Assembly (NCBI GenBank): GCA_002344965.1
Contig: DDUU01000010.1
Span: forward strand, 1 to 64,000
Source of the DNA: Candidatus Tepidiaquacellales bacterium UBA2330
GTDB lineage: Bacteria > Bacteroidota > Ignavibacteria > Tepidaquicellales > Tepidaquicellaceae
Direction: 5' to 3'
Length of the DNA stretch: 64,000 bases
Below are positions 25,624-35,622 of the stretch, in pieces. A program made the translations under genes and the position numbers. Each line of letters opens with the position of its first letter. The first letter of the stretch is position 1. The notes beneath the pieces are model-generated. The model was given only the letters and a program-made list of their open reading frames with translations. It was not told the origin of the DNA and ran no database searches.

Positions 25624-26256
25624 ATGAAGACATTTAAAATGTATTATAAATTATTTTTTTTCCTTTTCACAGCGTTTCTTATTAATGTAAATACGTCATT
25701 ATCACAAAATGATCCCGTTACGGAAGCATTCTCTAAAAGCCTGAAAAACGAAGCGATTCCGGATTATACTCAGGCGATAAAAGATATCCGGGAAGTTTAT
25801 CTTGCTGATTCCTATGAAATGAATCTCAGACTCGGTTGGCTTTATTATAAAAGTGAAAACTATAACGAATCTATGAATTATTACCAGAAGGCAATTGATC
25901 TAATGCCTTATTCCATTGAAGCAAAACTTGGATATAACCTTCCTGCATCGGCTGCTAATCTCTGGGATAAAGTAATTGAAAATTATGATAAGATACTTCT
26001 GCAGGATCCGCAGAATACTTTTGTAAATTATCAGCTTGGAAATATTTATTACTACAGACAGGAATATTCCAAAGCCAGTTCGCTTTTTGAAAAAGTAGTG
26101 AATTTGTATCCGTTCGGATATGATGCACTGTTAATGTATGCTTGGACAAACTATCAGCTCGGACTTTACAGGGAAGCAAAAATTTTATTTAATAAAGTTC
26201 TTATGCAGAGTCCCGGTGACGCTTCTGCGCTTGAAGGACTCGGACTCATTAAATAG
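25624..26256 (+). CDS. Secreted TPR-repeat protein
   Basis: 210 residues from ATG 25624, chosen because it begins a good signal peptide (MKTFKMYYKLFFFLF, cleavage near SLSQ); the frame stays open upstream to 25552 inside the barrel gene. It contains about four TPRs: LRLGWLYYKSENYNESMNYY, LGYNLPASAANLWDKVIENY, YQLGNIYYYRQEYSKASSLFEKV and YAWTNYQLGLYREAKILF. A periplasmic scaffold, probably the partner of the TPR/barrel protein encoded 16 bases upstream, and last gene of the PqqD operon. Confidence 0.85.
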   Translation: MKTFKMYYKLFFFLFTAFLINVNTSLSQNDPVTEAFSKSLKNEAIPDYTQAIKDIREVYLADSYEMNLRLGWLYYKSENYNESMNYYQKAIDLMPYSIEAKLGYNLPASAANLWDKVIENYDKILLQDPQNTFVNYQLGNIYYYRQEYSKASSLFEKVVNLYPFGYDALLMYAWTNYQLGLYREAKILFNKVLMQSPGDASALEGLGLIK

Positions 26257-26269
26257 GAACTGATAAAAT

Positions 26270-28450
26270 TCATTTTAGAAGTATTAAACGATTTATCATT
26301 GCAGTATTTTCGAATTCCATTCTGCAAAAATAAAGACCTCCGGGCAGATCGCTGCCGTTAAACTCAATATGATATTTTCCTTCTTTCCTAATATCATTTA
26401 AAAGAATTGCGACTTCTTTACCCAGAATGTTATAAACTTTTATATTTACAAATCCGCGCCGGGGAATTGAAAAACTGATCTGCGTGACCGGATTAAAAGG
26501 ATTAGGATAATTTGTGAGTGATGAGATACTTTTTACACTTTTTTTATTTTTAAAAATCTCTGCAGATTGAAGGATAATGTCTTTCTCTGAATATAAGATA
26601 CTTCCGTTTTCTCCAAATGCATAAATACCCGCACCGTCATAATTTAAAGATAGTATATTATTGTTTGTAATTAAGTTTATTTTTTGCCAGCTGACTCCTG
26701 CATCTTCTGAAAAAATCATGGTTCCTTTATTTCCGGCTGATATGACATTCAGATCATCAGTGAATAAAACTGAATTAAGATTTTTAAATTGAATGGGGCT
26801 GATGTAATGCCAGCTTTTCCCGCCGTCTGAGGTTCTGAATATCACTCCGTTTTCTCCGGTGATAATTCCCGTTCCGCTCCGGTTAAAAATTACTGCGTGA
26901 AGATCATAAGGCGTCAGATTTTTTATATTCCAGCTTACTCCGCCGTCATAAGTTGTTGCTGTACTTCCGTTGCCGCCAACGGCAAATCCGGTCATATAAT
27001 CCTTAAAGTATATATCCCGAAACATTCCTTCACCCGGATTTTGGAAAATAATTTTCCAGCTTAATCCTCTGTCAGTTGTTTTATATATGATCCCTTTCCC
27101 GGAATTCTCAATTCCGCCGGCTAAGAATCCGCTGTATTTATCTTTGAAAAAAATTTTATTAACTGCTATACACTTTACTGGCGGAGAAATTTCCATCCAG
27201 AAATCACCGCCGTCTGTTGTCCGGAATAACTTTCCTTTATTACTGCATACAAATCCTGTAAGCGGATCTGAAAACGTTACGCTGTTTAAAATTATATCCT
27301 TTGATATAAAAATTTTTTCCCATTCCGGAGAGCCGGCTTTTTTTCTCATTATCAGACCGCTGTCACCGGTGCAGTAAATCACGCTTTTATCTGTTACATA
27401 GCTGTCATTAAGATTACAATTATTTCCCGAAAGATTAACTAAATCTTTTCCGATGCCCGGCATTTTCAAAACTCTGCCTCCGTTTCCCGATAATAATATA
27501 TTATGATTATCATAGTAAAAGACATCTTTGAAAATTTCCGTTTTCAGATAACTGAATCTCTGTGAAGAGTCTGCATTCCAGCTGCTGCCTTCGTCAGTTG
27601 TCCATAGTATAGTTCCGAGGTCTGTAACTATAAATCCGCTGTCCGCATTTTCAAAATCCATTGCTCTTACAAGATCAACGCTGCCTCCGAAGAGATAGTG
27701 AAGACCGAGAGAATTTCTCTGCCAGTAATTTCCGCCGTCATTTGAGAAATAAAAATCTCCTGATGGGGAATTTCCCGCTGCATAAATTTTATTACTGTCT
27801 ATATACTTGATTCCGGTAATCTGAGTCGCCGGCAGTATGCCTGCATTCAGCGCATTCCAGCTGATCCCGCCGTCTGTTGTTTTTATGATAATATTATACC
27901 CGCCGCAAACGCCTGTCAATTCATCTATAAAGCTTATACAAAAAAGCGGTAAACCGGTTTGGGCATTTATGCTTGTCCAGTTTTTCCCGCTGTCAGCGCT
28001 CCTCATTATAAATCCGTTTAATCCGCATATAAAATAATTATTGCCCGCAATATCAATGTCATGTAAATCCGGCATAGAAAAACCTGTTACATTTTCCCAG
28101 TTGATTCCGCCGTCTTCAGTTCTCGAAAGTACACCGTTTTTACCGGCGGCGATTCCGTTAACGGTATTGAGAAATTTTATTTTGTGAATGTTATTCTCAG
28201 TTCCTGATGAAAGTTTCTCCCAGTTTTTTCCTCCGTCAGTAGTTTTTAAAATGCATCCTAAATCACCTGCGGCAAATCCGGTTTGCTCGTTTATAAATTC
28301 TACAGAGTTTAATGTATTTCCTGCCGGAAGAGGATGTTGCCAGTGCCATTCGCTTTGGGAAAAAACTGACACTCCTGATAAAAATATAAACGTAAAAGAA
28401 AACTGCACAATTCGTACAGCAGAATACATAATTTCAATAACTCTTTTCAT
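26270..28450 (-). CDS. Ycf48/BNR-repeat beta-propeller protein with T9SS sorting tail
   Basis: 726 residues from ATG 28450, chosen because AAAGGAG lies 9 bases before it, whereas the upstream ATG at 28459 abuts the ribosome site. The signal peptide ends VFSQ. Some fourteen repeats of about 45 residues carry TTDGGxxW-type Asp-box turns (KTTDGGKNWEKL, FRTTDGGDFWMEI, FRTSDGGKSWHYI), as in Ycf48-like propellers. The last 80 residues form the T9SS type A sorting domain (NYPNPFNPVTQISF to NRLILLK). Probably a surface or secreted binding protein; ligand unknown. Convergent with the TPR gene, 13 bases apart. Confidence 0.92.
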   Translation of the reverse strand: MKRVIEIMYSAVRIVQFSFTFIFLSGVSVFSQSEWHWQHPLPAGNTLNSVEFINEQTGFAAGDLGCILKTTDGGKNWEKLSSGTENNIHKIKFLNTVNGIAAGKNGVLSRTEDGGINWENVTGFSMPDLHDIDIAGNNYFICGLNGFIMRSADSGKNWTSINAQTGLPLFCISFIDELTGVCGGYNIIIKTTDGGISWNALNAGILPATQITGIKYIDSNKIYAAGNSPSGDFYFSNDGGNYWQRNSLGLHYLFGGSVDLVRAMDFENADSGFIVTDLGTILWTTDEGSSWNADSSQRFSYLKTEIFKDVFYYDNHNILLSGNGGRVLKMPGIGKDLVNLSGNNCNLNDSYVTDKSVIYCTGDSGLIMRKKAGSPEWEKIFISKDIILNSVTFSDPLTGFVCSNKGKLFRTTDGGDFWMEISPPVKCIAVNKIFFKDKYSGFLAGGIENSGKGIIYKTTDRGLSWKIIFQNPGEGMFRDIYFKDYMTGFAVGGNGSTATTYDGGVSWNIKNLTPYDLHAVIFNRSGTGIITGENGVIFRTSDGGKSWHYISPIQFKNLNSVLFTDDLNVISAGNKGTMIFSEDAGVSWQKINLITNNNILSLNYDGAGIYAFGENGSILYSEKDIILQSAEIFKNKKSVKSISSLTNYPNPFNPVTQISFSIPRRGFVNIKVYNILGKEVAILLNDIRKEGKYHIEFNGSDLPGGLYFCRMEFENTAMINRLILLK

Positions 28451-28637
28451 AATGATCATCTCCTTTAATTAATACCGGTTCAAATTATTTAAGCTGATGC
28501 CTAATGTCAAATGTTAATATTCTTCAGTTGTGAAAAGCGATTATCAATATTTATAATGTTTAACATTAATTTGCCGGAATTAAAACAATACCGAGTTTTT
28601 ATTTATAAATTTCTATTGAGATTGATTAGTTTTGCAA

Positions 28638-29651
28638 ATGCAGAAAAGGATTCTGATAGTCCGGACAGACAAGGTCGGAGATGTGGTAATGATAACTCCT
28701 GTGATTAGGGAGTTACGAAAGAAATTCCCGGATTCATTTATTGGTGTACTTACGAATGAAAATTCTTCTGATGTATTAACAGGAAATCCGAATCTTGATG
28801 TGATCATAAAAGACAGTATGAGGAAAGATACTTTTACGAAAGTTGTAAAAGAGCTAAGATCATATAAATTCACTGACGGACTTCTCATTATGCCGACAGA
28901 GCGGGCGGCTTATCAGATGTTTCTGGCAGGAGTTAGAAACCGCATAGGCGTCGGAAGAAAGCTTTACGAAGTTATTACATTAATGAAAAGCGTATCGAGA
29001 AATAAATACATTCCTCTCCGTCATGAAGCTGACTACTGTATGGATCTTGCAAGAAAACTCGGCGTTGTTACGAATGATCTTACTCCTGAGATTTTCTTGA
29101 GTGATGAAGAAATTATGGAAGGATTTGAGATACTAAACAGTATCGGATGTAAAGAGGACAGTGAAAAAATTATAATTCACACCGGCTCGGGAAATTCATC
29201 ACGCAACTGGAGTGAAGAAAAGTATTCTTTACTGATAAAGGAAATAATCCGGATTAAACCATCATCACAAATTATTCTTACAGCTAAGGAAATGACTTCA
29301 TCATTTCGAAATAAAATCAACGCATTGAAAAACAGTAATATTTTTTTTGCAGATCAGTCAGTCCGCAGGTTAAGAGATTTAATAAAGATCATTTCTAACT
29401 CTGATCTCCTGATAGCTTCATCCACCGGTCCGCTTCATATTGCGTCAGCGCTGAATATAAAGACCGTCGGACTATATTGTCACAGACCGATGAATTGCGC
29501 TAAACACTGGGGTGCTTTGGGAAATATCGCTGTCAATCTGGAAGTCAGTAAGGAATTCTGTGATCTGAACTGCAGCAGCGATAAGGAAGTTTGTAATTTT
29601 GAAAACGGCATTGAGATAAGCGAAGTCATCAGAAATATCGGCTTAAAATGA
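28638..29651 (+). CDS. GT9-family glycosyltransferase (heptosyltransferase-like)
   Basis: 337 residues from ATG 28638 (TTG 28632 is also in frame). A GT-B fold of the ADP-heptose:LPS type: RTDKVGDVVMITPVIREL at the N-terminus, VGRKLYE, IIHTGSGNSSRNW (nucleotide-sugar domain) and SSTGPLHIASALN near the C-terminus. It adds heptose, or a related sugar, to the lipid A-Kdo core on the cytoplasmic face. Fits with gmhA and kdtA at 35.7-37.5 kb, although it is not clustered with them. Confidence 0.9.
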   Translation: MQKRILIVRTDKVGDVVMITPVIRELRKKFPDSFIGVLTNENSSDVLTGNPNLDVIIKDSMRKDTFTKVVKELRSYKFTDGLLIMPTERAAYQMFLAGVRNRIGVGRKLYEVITLMKSVSRNKYIPLRHEADYCMDLARKLGVVTNDLTPEIFLSDEEIMEGFEILNSIGCKEDSEKIIIHTGSGNSSRNWSEEKYSLLIKEIIRIKPSSQIILTAKEMTSSFRNKINALKNSNIFFADQSVRRLRDLIKIISNSDLLIASSTGPLHIASALNIKTVGLYCHRPMNCAKHWGALGNIAVNLEVSKEFCDLNCSSDKEVCNFENGIEISEVIRNIGLK

Positions 29652-29729
29652 CATAAAATTTTAACTTTTATTTAATATATATCATTTTAAATTGCAAACT
29701 ATTCTTAAACTTAATTAAAAAAGCGCAAA

Positions 29730-30428
29730 ATGAAATTTAAAAATCTAGGTTTAACAAAATACTTTTTATTATCACTGTCTGTTATTGCTTCCTCTCTTAA
29801 TTTCTATGGCTGTGAAGAAGATAATCCGGTGAATCCGGTTGTCAGCTACGGTTACATGAGCGTTTATCATACGCTTGCGGGCGGACCTGCTGTCAATATT
29901 GAAATTAACGGAACCGTAGCAGCATCCGGAGTAACATATCTTCAAAGACTGGGGTATCAGCAGCTGACTTCAGGCAATAATAATCTGAAAATATTAGCGG
30001 GCAGCACAACAGTGATAGATACAACAATTTTCCTTTCTGAAAATAAATATTACTCCGTATTTGTTTATGAAAATGCAGGAAATGTAATTGCTTTGATAAC
30101 AACTGATAATCTAACGTCACCCGGATCCACAAACGCATCAGTCAGATTTATTCACCTTGCTCCGGGTACAGCAGCATTGGATATCGGCGCTGTCGGTAAA
30201 ACTACTCCGTGGTTTCCGTTTTACACATACGGACAGGTAGCTGATTTCAGACCTGTCGTTGGCGGTATATATGATCTTTATATGAATCAGGCCGGAACAA
30301 GTAATACACTGGCTACTCTTATAGACCAGGATCTTGTAGCCGGAAAAATTTATACTGTAATAGCAAAAGGCGTTCCGGGCGGAACAGGAGTTCAGGCGCT
30401 CGGATTAGCAACATATCAGAATCAGTAA
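29730..30428 (+). CDS. DUF4397 lipoprotein
   Basis: 232 residues. A lipoprotein signal ends FYGC (Cys28), followed by an Asn/Pro-rich linker. Two beta-sandwich DUF4397 repeats follow: GYMSVYHTLAGGPAVNIEING... and ASVRFIHLAPGTAALDIGAVG... with YDLYMNQAG. DUF4397 domains are extracytoplasmic and of unknown function. Monocistronic with its own terminator. Confidence 0.88.
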   Translation: MKFKNLGLTKYFLLSLSVIASSLNFYGCEEDNPVNPVVSYGYMSVYHTLAGGPAVNIEINGTVAASGVTYLQRLGYQQLTSGNNNLKILAGSTTVIDTTIFLSENKYYSVFVYENAGNVIALITTDNLTSPGSTNASVRFIHLAPGTAALDIGAVGKTTPWFPFYTYGQVADFRPVVGGIYDLYMNQAGTSNTLATLIDQDLVAGKIYTVIAKGVPGGTGVQALGLATYQNQ

Positions 30429-30442
30429 TCTTTATTTTTTTT

Positions 30443-30479
30443 AAAAGAGAGTTCGCTATTTAACGGACTCTCTTTTTTT
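30443..30479 (+). terminator. Rho-independent terminator
   Basis: AAGAGAGT (30445-30452) pairs with ACTCTCTT (30467-30474) around a 14-base loop, within which TCG/CGG can extend the stem, followed by a T run to 30479. Confidence 0.88.
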
Positions 30480-30495
30480 ATTAATATAAATTGAA

Positions 30496-31242
30496 TTGAA
30501 TCAGTCTGTTGTCTGTAAAAATTGCGGCAGCGAATTCACAGGCATCTTCTGCAGTAATTGCGGACAGAAAAAAATTCACGGCAGAATAACACTTCGTGAG
30601 ATCACGCATAATTTTTTCCACTCATTTACTCATCTTGACTCGGGAATATTTTTTCTGATGAAAGAGCTTCTGTTCCGTCCGGGAACAGTAGTAAGAGAAT
30701 ATCTAGACGGCAAAAGAAAGAAATATTTCAATCCTTTTCAGTTCCTTATACTTGCAATAGCAGCGGCTACATTTCTTGCCGTTAAATTTACACTGTTCGG
30801 TCCAAACATAAACCCTGATCTGATAAAAGGGATTACCGAACAGCAAAGATTCTTCATACTTTTCAATAATTTCATTTACAAATATTTCAATATCATACTA
30901 TTTGTAAGCGTACCAGTTGCCGCCGCTTATTCAAGATTGATTTTCAGAAAGTCGGGATATAACTATGCTGAAAATCTTATATTTCAAACTTTTATTGCGG
31001 CGGAGAGAACGGTATTCTATATTGTGCTGACTCCGATGATTTACTTTACAAAATCAAACTGGACGATCGGCGTAGGAATATATTATTTGCTGTGGATAAT
31101 TTATTTCGGATATGCCTTTGTCGGTTTTTTCGGAGGGAACAGATTCAGGACAATTTTAAAATATATTGCCGTGCTTTTGCTGCTTATTCTAACGAGTCAG
31201 ACATTATCTATGAGTCTGTTTTATTTGTTTTTTTATGAGTGA
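30496..31242 (+). CDS. DUF3667 membrane protein with zinc ribbon
   Basis: 248 residues, TTG start 16 bases after the terminator. The N-terminus is a zinc ribbon, CKNCGSEF and CSNCGQKK, followed by the DUF3667 motif RITLREITHNFFHSFTHLDSGI and FRPGTVVREYLDGKRKKYFNPFQFL. Five or so membrane helices follow. A common Bacteroidota family of unknown function. The RPGxxxxEYxxGKRxxYxxPFxF core is cytoplasmic by the positive-inside rule. Confidence 0.9.
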   Translation: MNQSVVCKNCGSEFTGIFCSNCGQKKIHGRITLREITHNFFHSFTHLDSGIFFLMKELLFRPGTVVREYLDGKRKKYFNPFQFLILAIAAATFLAVKFTLFGPNINPDLIKGITEQQRFFILFNNFIYKYFNIILFVSVPVAAAYSRLIFRKSGYNYAENLIFQTFIAAERTVFYIVLTPMIYFTKSNWTIGVGIYYLLWIIYFGYAFVGFFGGNRFRTILKYIAVLLLLILTSQTLSMSLFYLFFYE

Positions 31243-31361
31243 TGAAGAGTAATATTTTTAAAATTTATTTATACTTTTTTATAAAGCTATCTTCTTCTAA
31301 ATTGATTTACACTTCATATTTATTTAATTTGCCGTACTTCATTCCCACATAAAAAATTAGA

Positions 31362-32303
31362 ATGTCAGATCTGAAAATTTTTGCCGGAAGATTTTCGAGT
31401 AAACTCGGTAAGAAAATCGCAGCAAGCATGAAGGTACCTCTCGGCAAGTGTTCGATACGGAACTTTAAGGACGGAGAGATTTGGGTGAAATACAATGAAA
31501 ACATCCGCGGTTCGGATGTATTCATAGTGCAGTCCACAATTCCTCCCGCAGATAATCTGATGGAACTCCTAATTATGATAGATGCAGCAAAGAGAGCTTC
31601 GGCAAGACGCGTCAATGCAGTCATTCCTTATTTCGGTTATGCAAGGCAGGACAGAAAGGATCAGCCGCGGGTTTCCATAACAGCAAAGCTCGTCGCGAAT
31701 CTTATTACCGAAGCAGGCGCTGACAGAGTTATCTCAATGGATCTTCACGCTTCCCAGATACAGGGATTTTTCGATATTCCGGTAGATCACTTATACGGAT
31801 CTGCTGTCTTCATGAAAAAATTCAGAAAACTTAATATACCGAATGTCGCTGTTGTATCTCCGGATGTAGGCGGTATAAAAATGGCCAGAGCTTACGCCAA
31901 AAGACTTCATGCGGATTTAATTGTAATTGACAAAAGAAGACCAAAGCCGAATGTAGCTGAAGTAATGGACATCATAGGTGATGCTAAAGGAAAAAATATT
32001 ATTATTATAGATGATCTTATTGATACAGGCGGAACGTTTGTAAATGCAGTCAACGCTCTCAAAGAGGAAGGCGCGAATAATATTTTCGGAGCCTGTACTC
32101 ATGCAGTATTTTCAGGAGAATCTCTTGAAAGAATTAATAAGTCTGCTCTGAAAAAACTATACGTCACCGATACTCTGCCTTTGACGCATTTCTCAAAAAA
32201 AATTGAAGTAGTTTCCGTAGCTGAAATTTTCGGAAAATCTATTTACAGAACAAACAGAAACCAGTCTATCAGTTCTCTCTTTGATGTGGATAAAGCTTTG
32301 TAA
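31362..32303 (+). CDS. prs: Ribose-phosphate pyrophosphokinase
   Basis: 313 residues, full length for the class I enzyme. It makes PRPP from ribose 5-phosphate and ATP. Visible motifs: FKDGEIWVKYNENIRG, YFGYARQDRKDQPR (flexible ATP loop), MDLHASQIQGFFDIPVDHL and the PRPP loop IIIDDLIDTGGTF. Cytoplasmic, feeding nucleotide, His and Trp synthesis. Monocistronic as far as visible. Confidence 0.97.
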   Translation: MSDLKIFAGRFSSKLGKKIAASMKVPLGKCSIRNFKDGEIWVKYNENIRGSDVFIVQSTIPPADNLMELLIMIDAAKRASARRVNAVIPYFGYARQDRKDQPRVSITAKLVANLITEAGADRVISMDLHASQIQGFFDIPVDHLYGSAVFMKKFRKLNIPNVAVVSPDVGGIKMARAYAKRLHADLIVIDKRRPKPNVAEVMDIIGDAKGKNIIIIDDLIDTGGTFVNAVNALKEEGANNIFGACTHAVFSGESLERINKSALKKLYVTDTLPLTHFSKKIEVVSVAEIFGKSIYRTNRNQSISSLFDVDKAL

Positions 32304-32391
32304 TTTGGATTGAAAGCAACATATCATATTCCTATTTTCCCTAAAATTAATTCCTGATAAAACTATATTTAATCAAATTTAAAATTATATA

Positions 32392-33771
32392 ATGAGTGTT
32401 GACATAATAATGCCGAAGATGGGCGAATCAATAATGGAAGGTACTATTTTAAAATGGCATAAAAAGCCGGGTGACAGTGTGGAAGTTGATGAAACTATTC
32501 TCGAGATCTCCACTGATAAAGTAGATACCGAAGTTCCGTCGCCTGAAGCCGGCGTAATATCAGAGATCCTGTTTAACGAAGGTGACGTGGTCGAAGTCGG
32601 AAAAGTAATTGCGCGTCTCGGCTCCAACGGAGTCGCTTCCTCAGGTGCGGAAAAATCTGATACCAAAACTTCCGAAACTATTCCCGTAAATGCGCCTGTG
32701 AAAACTGCGCCGGATCCTGTACCTGATTTTAAAGCTGCTGAAGAACCGAAAAAAGAAGAGTCATCACAGTCTCAAGATATTCCGGACGGAGGCAGATTTT
32801 ATTCACCGCTTGTAATGAATATTGCAAAGACTGAAGGAATTGGATTTTCCGAACTTGAGAAAATTCCGGGAACAGGTATCGCAGGAAGAGTTTCCAAGAA
32901 AGACATTCTTGCATATCTTAAAAACAGAAAAGCTGCTCCGGTACCAGCTGCGGAACCACCGATGAAATCAGTAGAAATTAAACTTGAAACCAAAGAAAGC
33001 AAACCTGCTGCAGCCGAAAGGAAAATTGAAATTCCGCATACGAAGATCGATTATAATGAAGAAGGTCTTTCCGTCATGGAGTTTGATAATATCAGACAGA
33101 AAATGGCTGAGCATATGATAACTTCAGTGAAGATCTCGCCTCACGTTCAGGCTGTTGCCGAATGTGATCTTACAAACGTTGATAAGGTGCGCGCAGCTAT
33201 GAAGGATGAGTTTATTCAGAAGGAAGGTTTCAATCTGACTTACATGCCGTTTATCTGTGAAGCGGTAATCAGAGCATTAAAAGATTTTCCACTGATAAAT
33301 TCAGTTATAGATGACTCGTCAGTTCCTTATAAAGCAATAACAAGAAATTCCATAAATCTCGGCATTGCCGTTGCTATGGATAACGGCGGACTTATTGTAC
33401 CCGTCATTCACAATTCAGACGGAATGAATCTGATCGGCATAGCAAGGAGTCTTAATGATCTTGCAAAGCGAGCAAGGATCAAAAAACTTACTCTGAATGA
33501 AATTCAGGGAGGCACTTTCTCCATTACAAATTTCGGAGTTTTTGGAAATGATATCGGAATTCCGATCATCAATCAGCCGCAGGTAGCGATACTCGGACTC
33601 GGATCCATAAAGAAAAGACCGGTAGTCGTAGAGACAGGTGAAGGTGATTTTATCGTTCCGAGAAAGACAATGTATATTACTTTGTCATTTGATCACAGAC
33701 TTGTTGACGGTGCTCTCGGCGGTATGTTTGTAATGAAGATTGCGCATTATCTCGAAAGTTATAAACTTTAA
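32392..33771 (+). CDS. 2-oxoacid dehydrogenase E2 component (dihydrolipoyl acyltransferase)
   Basis: 459 residues. The lipoyl domain (1-75) has its modified lysine K43 in STDKVDTEVPSP. An Ala/Pro/Glu-rich linker and a peripheral-subunit-binding domain (about 137-170, FYSPLVMNIAKTEG..GIAGRVSKKDIL) follow, then a second linker and the catalytic domain (about 230-459) ending SFDHRLVDG with H435 and D439. E1 and E3 genes are not adjacent, so branched-chain, pyruvate or 2-oxoglutarate specificity cannot be decided. Confidence 0.93.
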   Translation: MSVDIIMPKMGESIMEGTILKWHKKPGDSVEVDETILEISTDKVDTEVPSPEAGVISEILFNEGDVVEVGKVIARLGSNGVASSGAEKSDTKTSETIPVNAPVKTAPDPVPDFKAAEEPKKEESSQSQDIPDGGRFYSPLVMNIAKTEGIGFSELEKIPGTGIAGRVSKKDILAYLKNRKAAPVPAAEPPMKSVEIKLETKESKPAAAERKIEIPHTKIDYNEEGLSVMEFDNIRQKMAEHMITSVKISPHVQAVAECDLTNVDKVRAAMKDEFIQKEGFNLTYMPFICEAVIRALKDFPLINSVIDDSSVPYKAITRNSINLGIAVAMDNGGLIVPVIHNSDGMNLIGIARSLNDLAKRARIKKLTLNEIQGGTFSITNFGVFGNDIGIPIINQPQVAILGLGSIKKRPVVVETGEGDFIVPRKTMYITLSFDHRLVDGALGGMFVMKIAHYLESYKL

Positions 33772-33790
33772 ATTCGTATGTCGCGTTGAT

Positions 33791-33828
33791 AAAAGGGAAT
33801 AAAGAATTTTTATTCCCTTTTCTTTTTT
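33791..33828 (+). terminator. Rho-independent terminator after the E2 gene
   Basis: AAAAGGGAATA and TATTCCCTTTT form an 11-bp stem with a 9-base loop, followed by C and six T. Confidence 0.88.
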
Positions 33829-33854
33829 AAACAATATAAATTTATTTTTTCCTT

Positions 33855-35621
33855 ATGACTAAAATACGCTTGTTAATTATACTGCAGTTACTTTTTATAT
33901 TTTTTCTTTCGGACAAGAATGCTTTCTCACAGTCTGATGCTGATACAAAATACTGGATAATTTTTAAAGACAAAGGTGAATTTGATCCCGGCGAAAAAAT
34001 TACGCCCGGCAGTAAAGCGTATGAAGAAGGAAAAAAACTTCTGACCGAAAGAGCTGTTCAGAGAAGACTTAAAGTTCTGACAGAAGAAAACTTAATTGAC
34101 TATGCAGATCTTCCGCTTGAAAATTCTTATGTCAAAAAAATTAAGGAAAACGGCGTTGACATTATTGCTCAGTCAAGATGGCTGAACGGTGTAAGCGCTT
34201 ATTTGTCAGCAGCGGAAGCGGAAAAAATTATAGGACTGGATTTTGTAGATCACCTGATGTTTGTAAACACTTTAGTTAAACAGATAATAGAACATGATCA
34301 GGAATCCGGCGGATCAGAAAAGTCAGACACACTTAATAAATTAAATTACGGCAAGTCCCTCAGACAAATGGAATCGGTGAATGTTCCGAAAGTTCACAAT
34401 CTTAACATTACAGGCAAAGGAGTTTTAATAGCAAGTTTTGATGACGGATTTGACTGGAGAAATCACGAAAGTCTTTCGGAACTGAATATTACTGACGAAT
34501 ATGATTTTATAAATAAAGACGGTAATACTTTCCCTGAAAAAAATCAGAAGTATAAAGATTCGAAGAAGCAGGGATCTCACGGTACTGCAACAGTTTCCTC
34601 AATGAGCGGATTTAAAGAAGGATATCTGATCGGACCGGCTTTTGATTCAGAAATTATTCTTGCCAAGACCGAATACATAGATACTGAAACTCCGATGGAA
34701 GAAGACTTCTGGCTTGAAGCGACTGAGTGGGCTGAGGCAAAAGGAGTTGATATCATTACAAGCTCGCTGATTTATAAAAAATACGATGCCCCATACAATA
34801 ACAACTCTTATGCTTATGATAACTTTGACGGAAACACTGCAATAATTACAAACGCAGCCGACAGGGCTGCTTATCTTGGGATAGTTGTATGTCAGGCAAT
34901 GGGTAATTACTTTCAGACTGATGAACCGTCACTCGGCTCGGCTGCTGACGCTGACTCCATTATATCAGTTGGCGCAGTAACTTTCTCCGGAGATCCGGCA
35001 AGCTTTACTTCAAACGGTCCGACTAAAGATGGCAGAACCAAACCAGATGTAGTTGCACCCGGTGTAAACGTTTATACAGCCACCATGAAAGATGTTTCAG
35101 GAAATACCTCAACATATGAATATTCAAGCGGGACTTCATTCTCTACGCCTATCGTAGCCGGTATTTGCGCGCTGATACTTTCAGCGCATCCCGAACTGAC
35201 TCCGATGCAGGTAAGAGATGCAATCAGAAATACGGCTTCACAGTCAGGCACACCTGACAATACGCTCGGCTGGGGGATGGTCAATGCATATGATGCAATG
35301 CTTTATCACGGTATGATATGGAGTAATGATTTTACAGTTGAAAAAATTAAAAATGATGAATTAAAGATATCAACTTATCTTGCATCAAAGGATATTGTTG
35401 ATGTCAGTTCAGTAAAAATGAATTTTAGTTTCGATAACGGTAAAAATTTTGAAAGCATGAATATGGATCTCGTATCTGTGACTGATGAGAAAACCAATTC
35501 AGGAAAATACTCGGCTGTGATTAAATTAGACAGGAACATGGATGACTTTAAAGTGTATTTCAGCGCGGAAGATAATTCAGGTAAAAAATCTGAATTTCCA
35601 AAGGTAAGTTTTTCAAATTAA
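33855..35621 (+). CDS. Secreted subtilisin-like S8 serine peptidase
   Basis: 588 residues. The signal peptide ends NAFSQ. A propeptide-like region (to about 170) precedes the subtilase domain with D196 (ASFDDGF), H242 (GSHGTA) and S428 (SSGTSFSTP); the Asn of the oxyanion hole is in AMGNYF. A C-terminal beta domain of about 100 residues follows, but no T9SS tail: the protein ends PKVSFSN. It may therefore remain periplasmic or leave by another route. Monocistronic, starting just after a terminator. Confidence 0.94.
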   Translation: MTKIRLLIILQLLFIFFLSDKNAFSQSDADTKYWIIFKDKGEFDPGEKITPGSKAYEEGKKLLTERAVQRRLKVLTEENLIDYADLPLENSYVKKIKENGVDIIAQSRWLNGVSAYLSAAEAEKIIGLDFVDHLMFVNTLVKQIIEHDQESGGSEKSDTLNKLNYGKSLRQMESVNVPKVHNLNITGKGVLIASFDDGFDWRNHESLSELNITDEYDFINKDGNTFPEKNQKYKDSKKQGSHGTATVSSMSGFKEGYLIGPAFDSEIILAKTEYIDTETPMEEDFWLEATEWAEAKGVDIITSSLIYKKYDAPYNNNSYAYDNFDGNTAIITNAADRAAYLGIVVCQAMGNYFQTDEPSLGSAADADSIISVGAVTFSGDPASFTSNGPTKDGRTKPDVVAPGVNVYTATMKDVSGNTSTYEYSSGTSFSTPIVAGICALILSAHPELTPMQVRDAIRNTASQSGTPDNTLGWGMVNAYDAMLYHGMIWSNDFTVEKIKNDELKISTYLASKDIVDVSSVKMNFSFDNGKNFESMNMDLVSVTDEKTNSGKYSAVIKLDRNMDDFKVYFSAEDNSGKKSEFPKVSFSN

Positions 35622-35622
35622 T

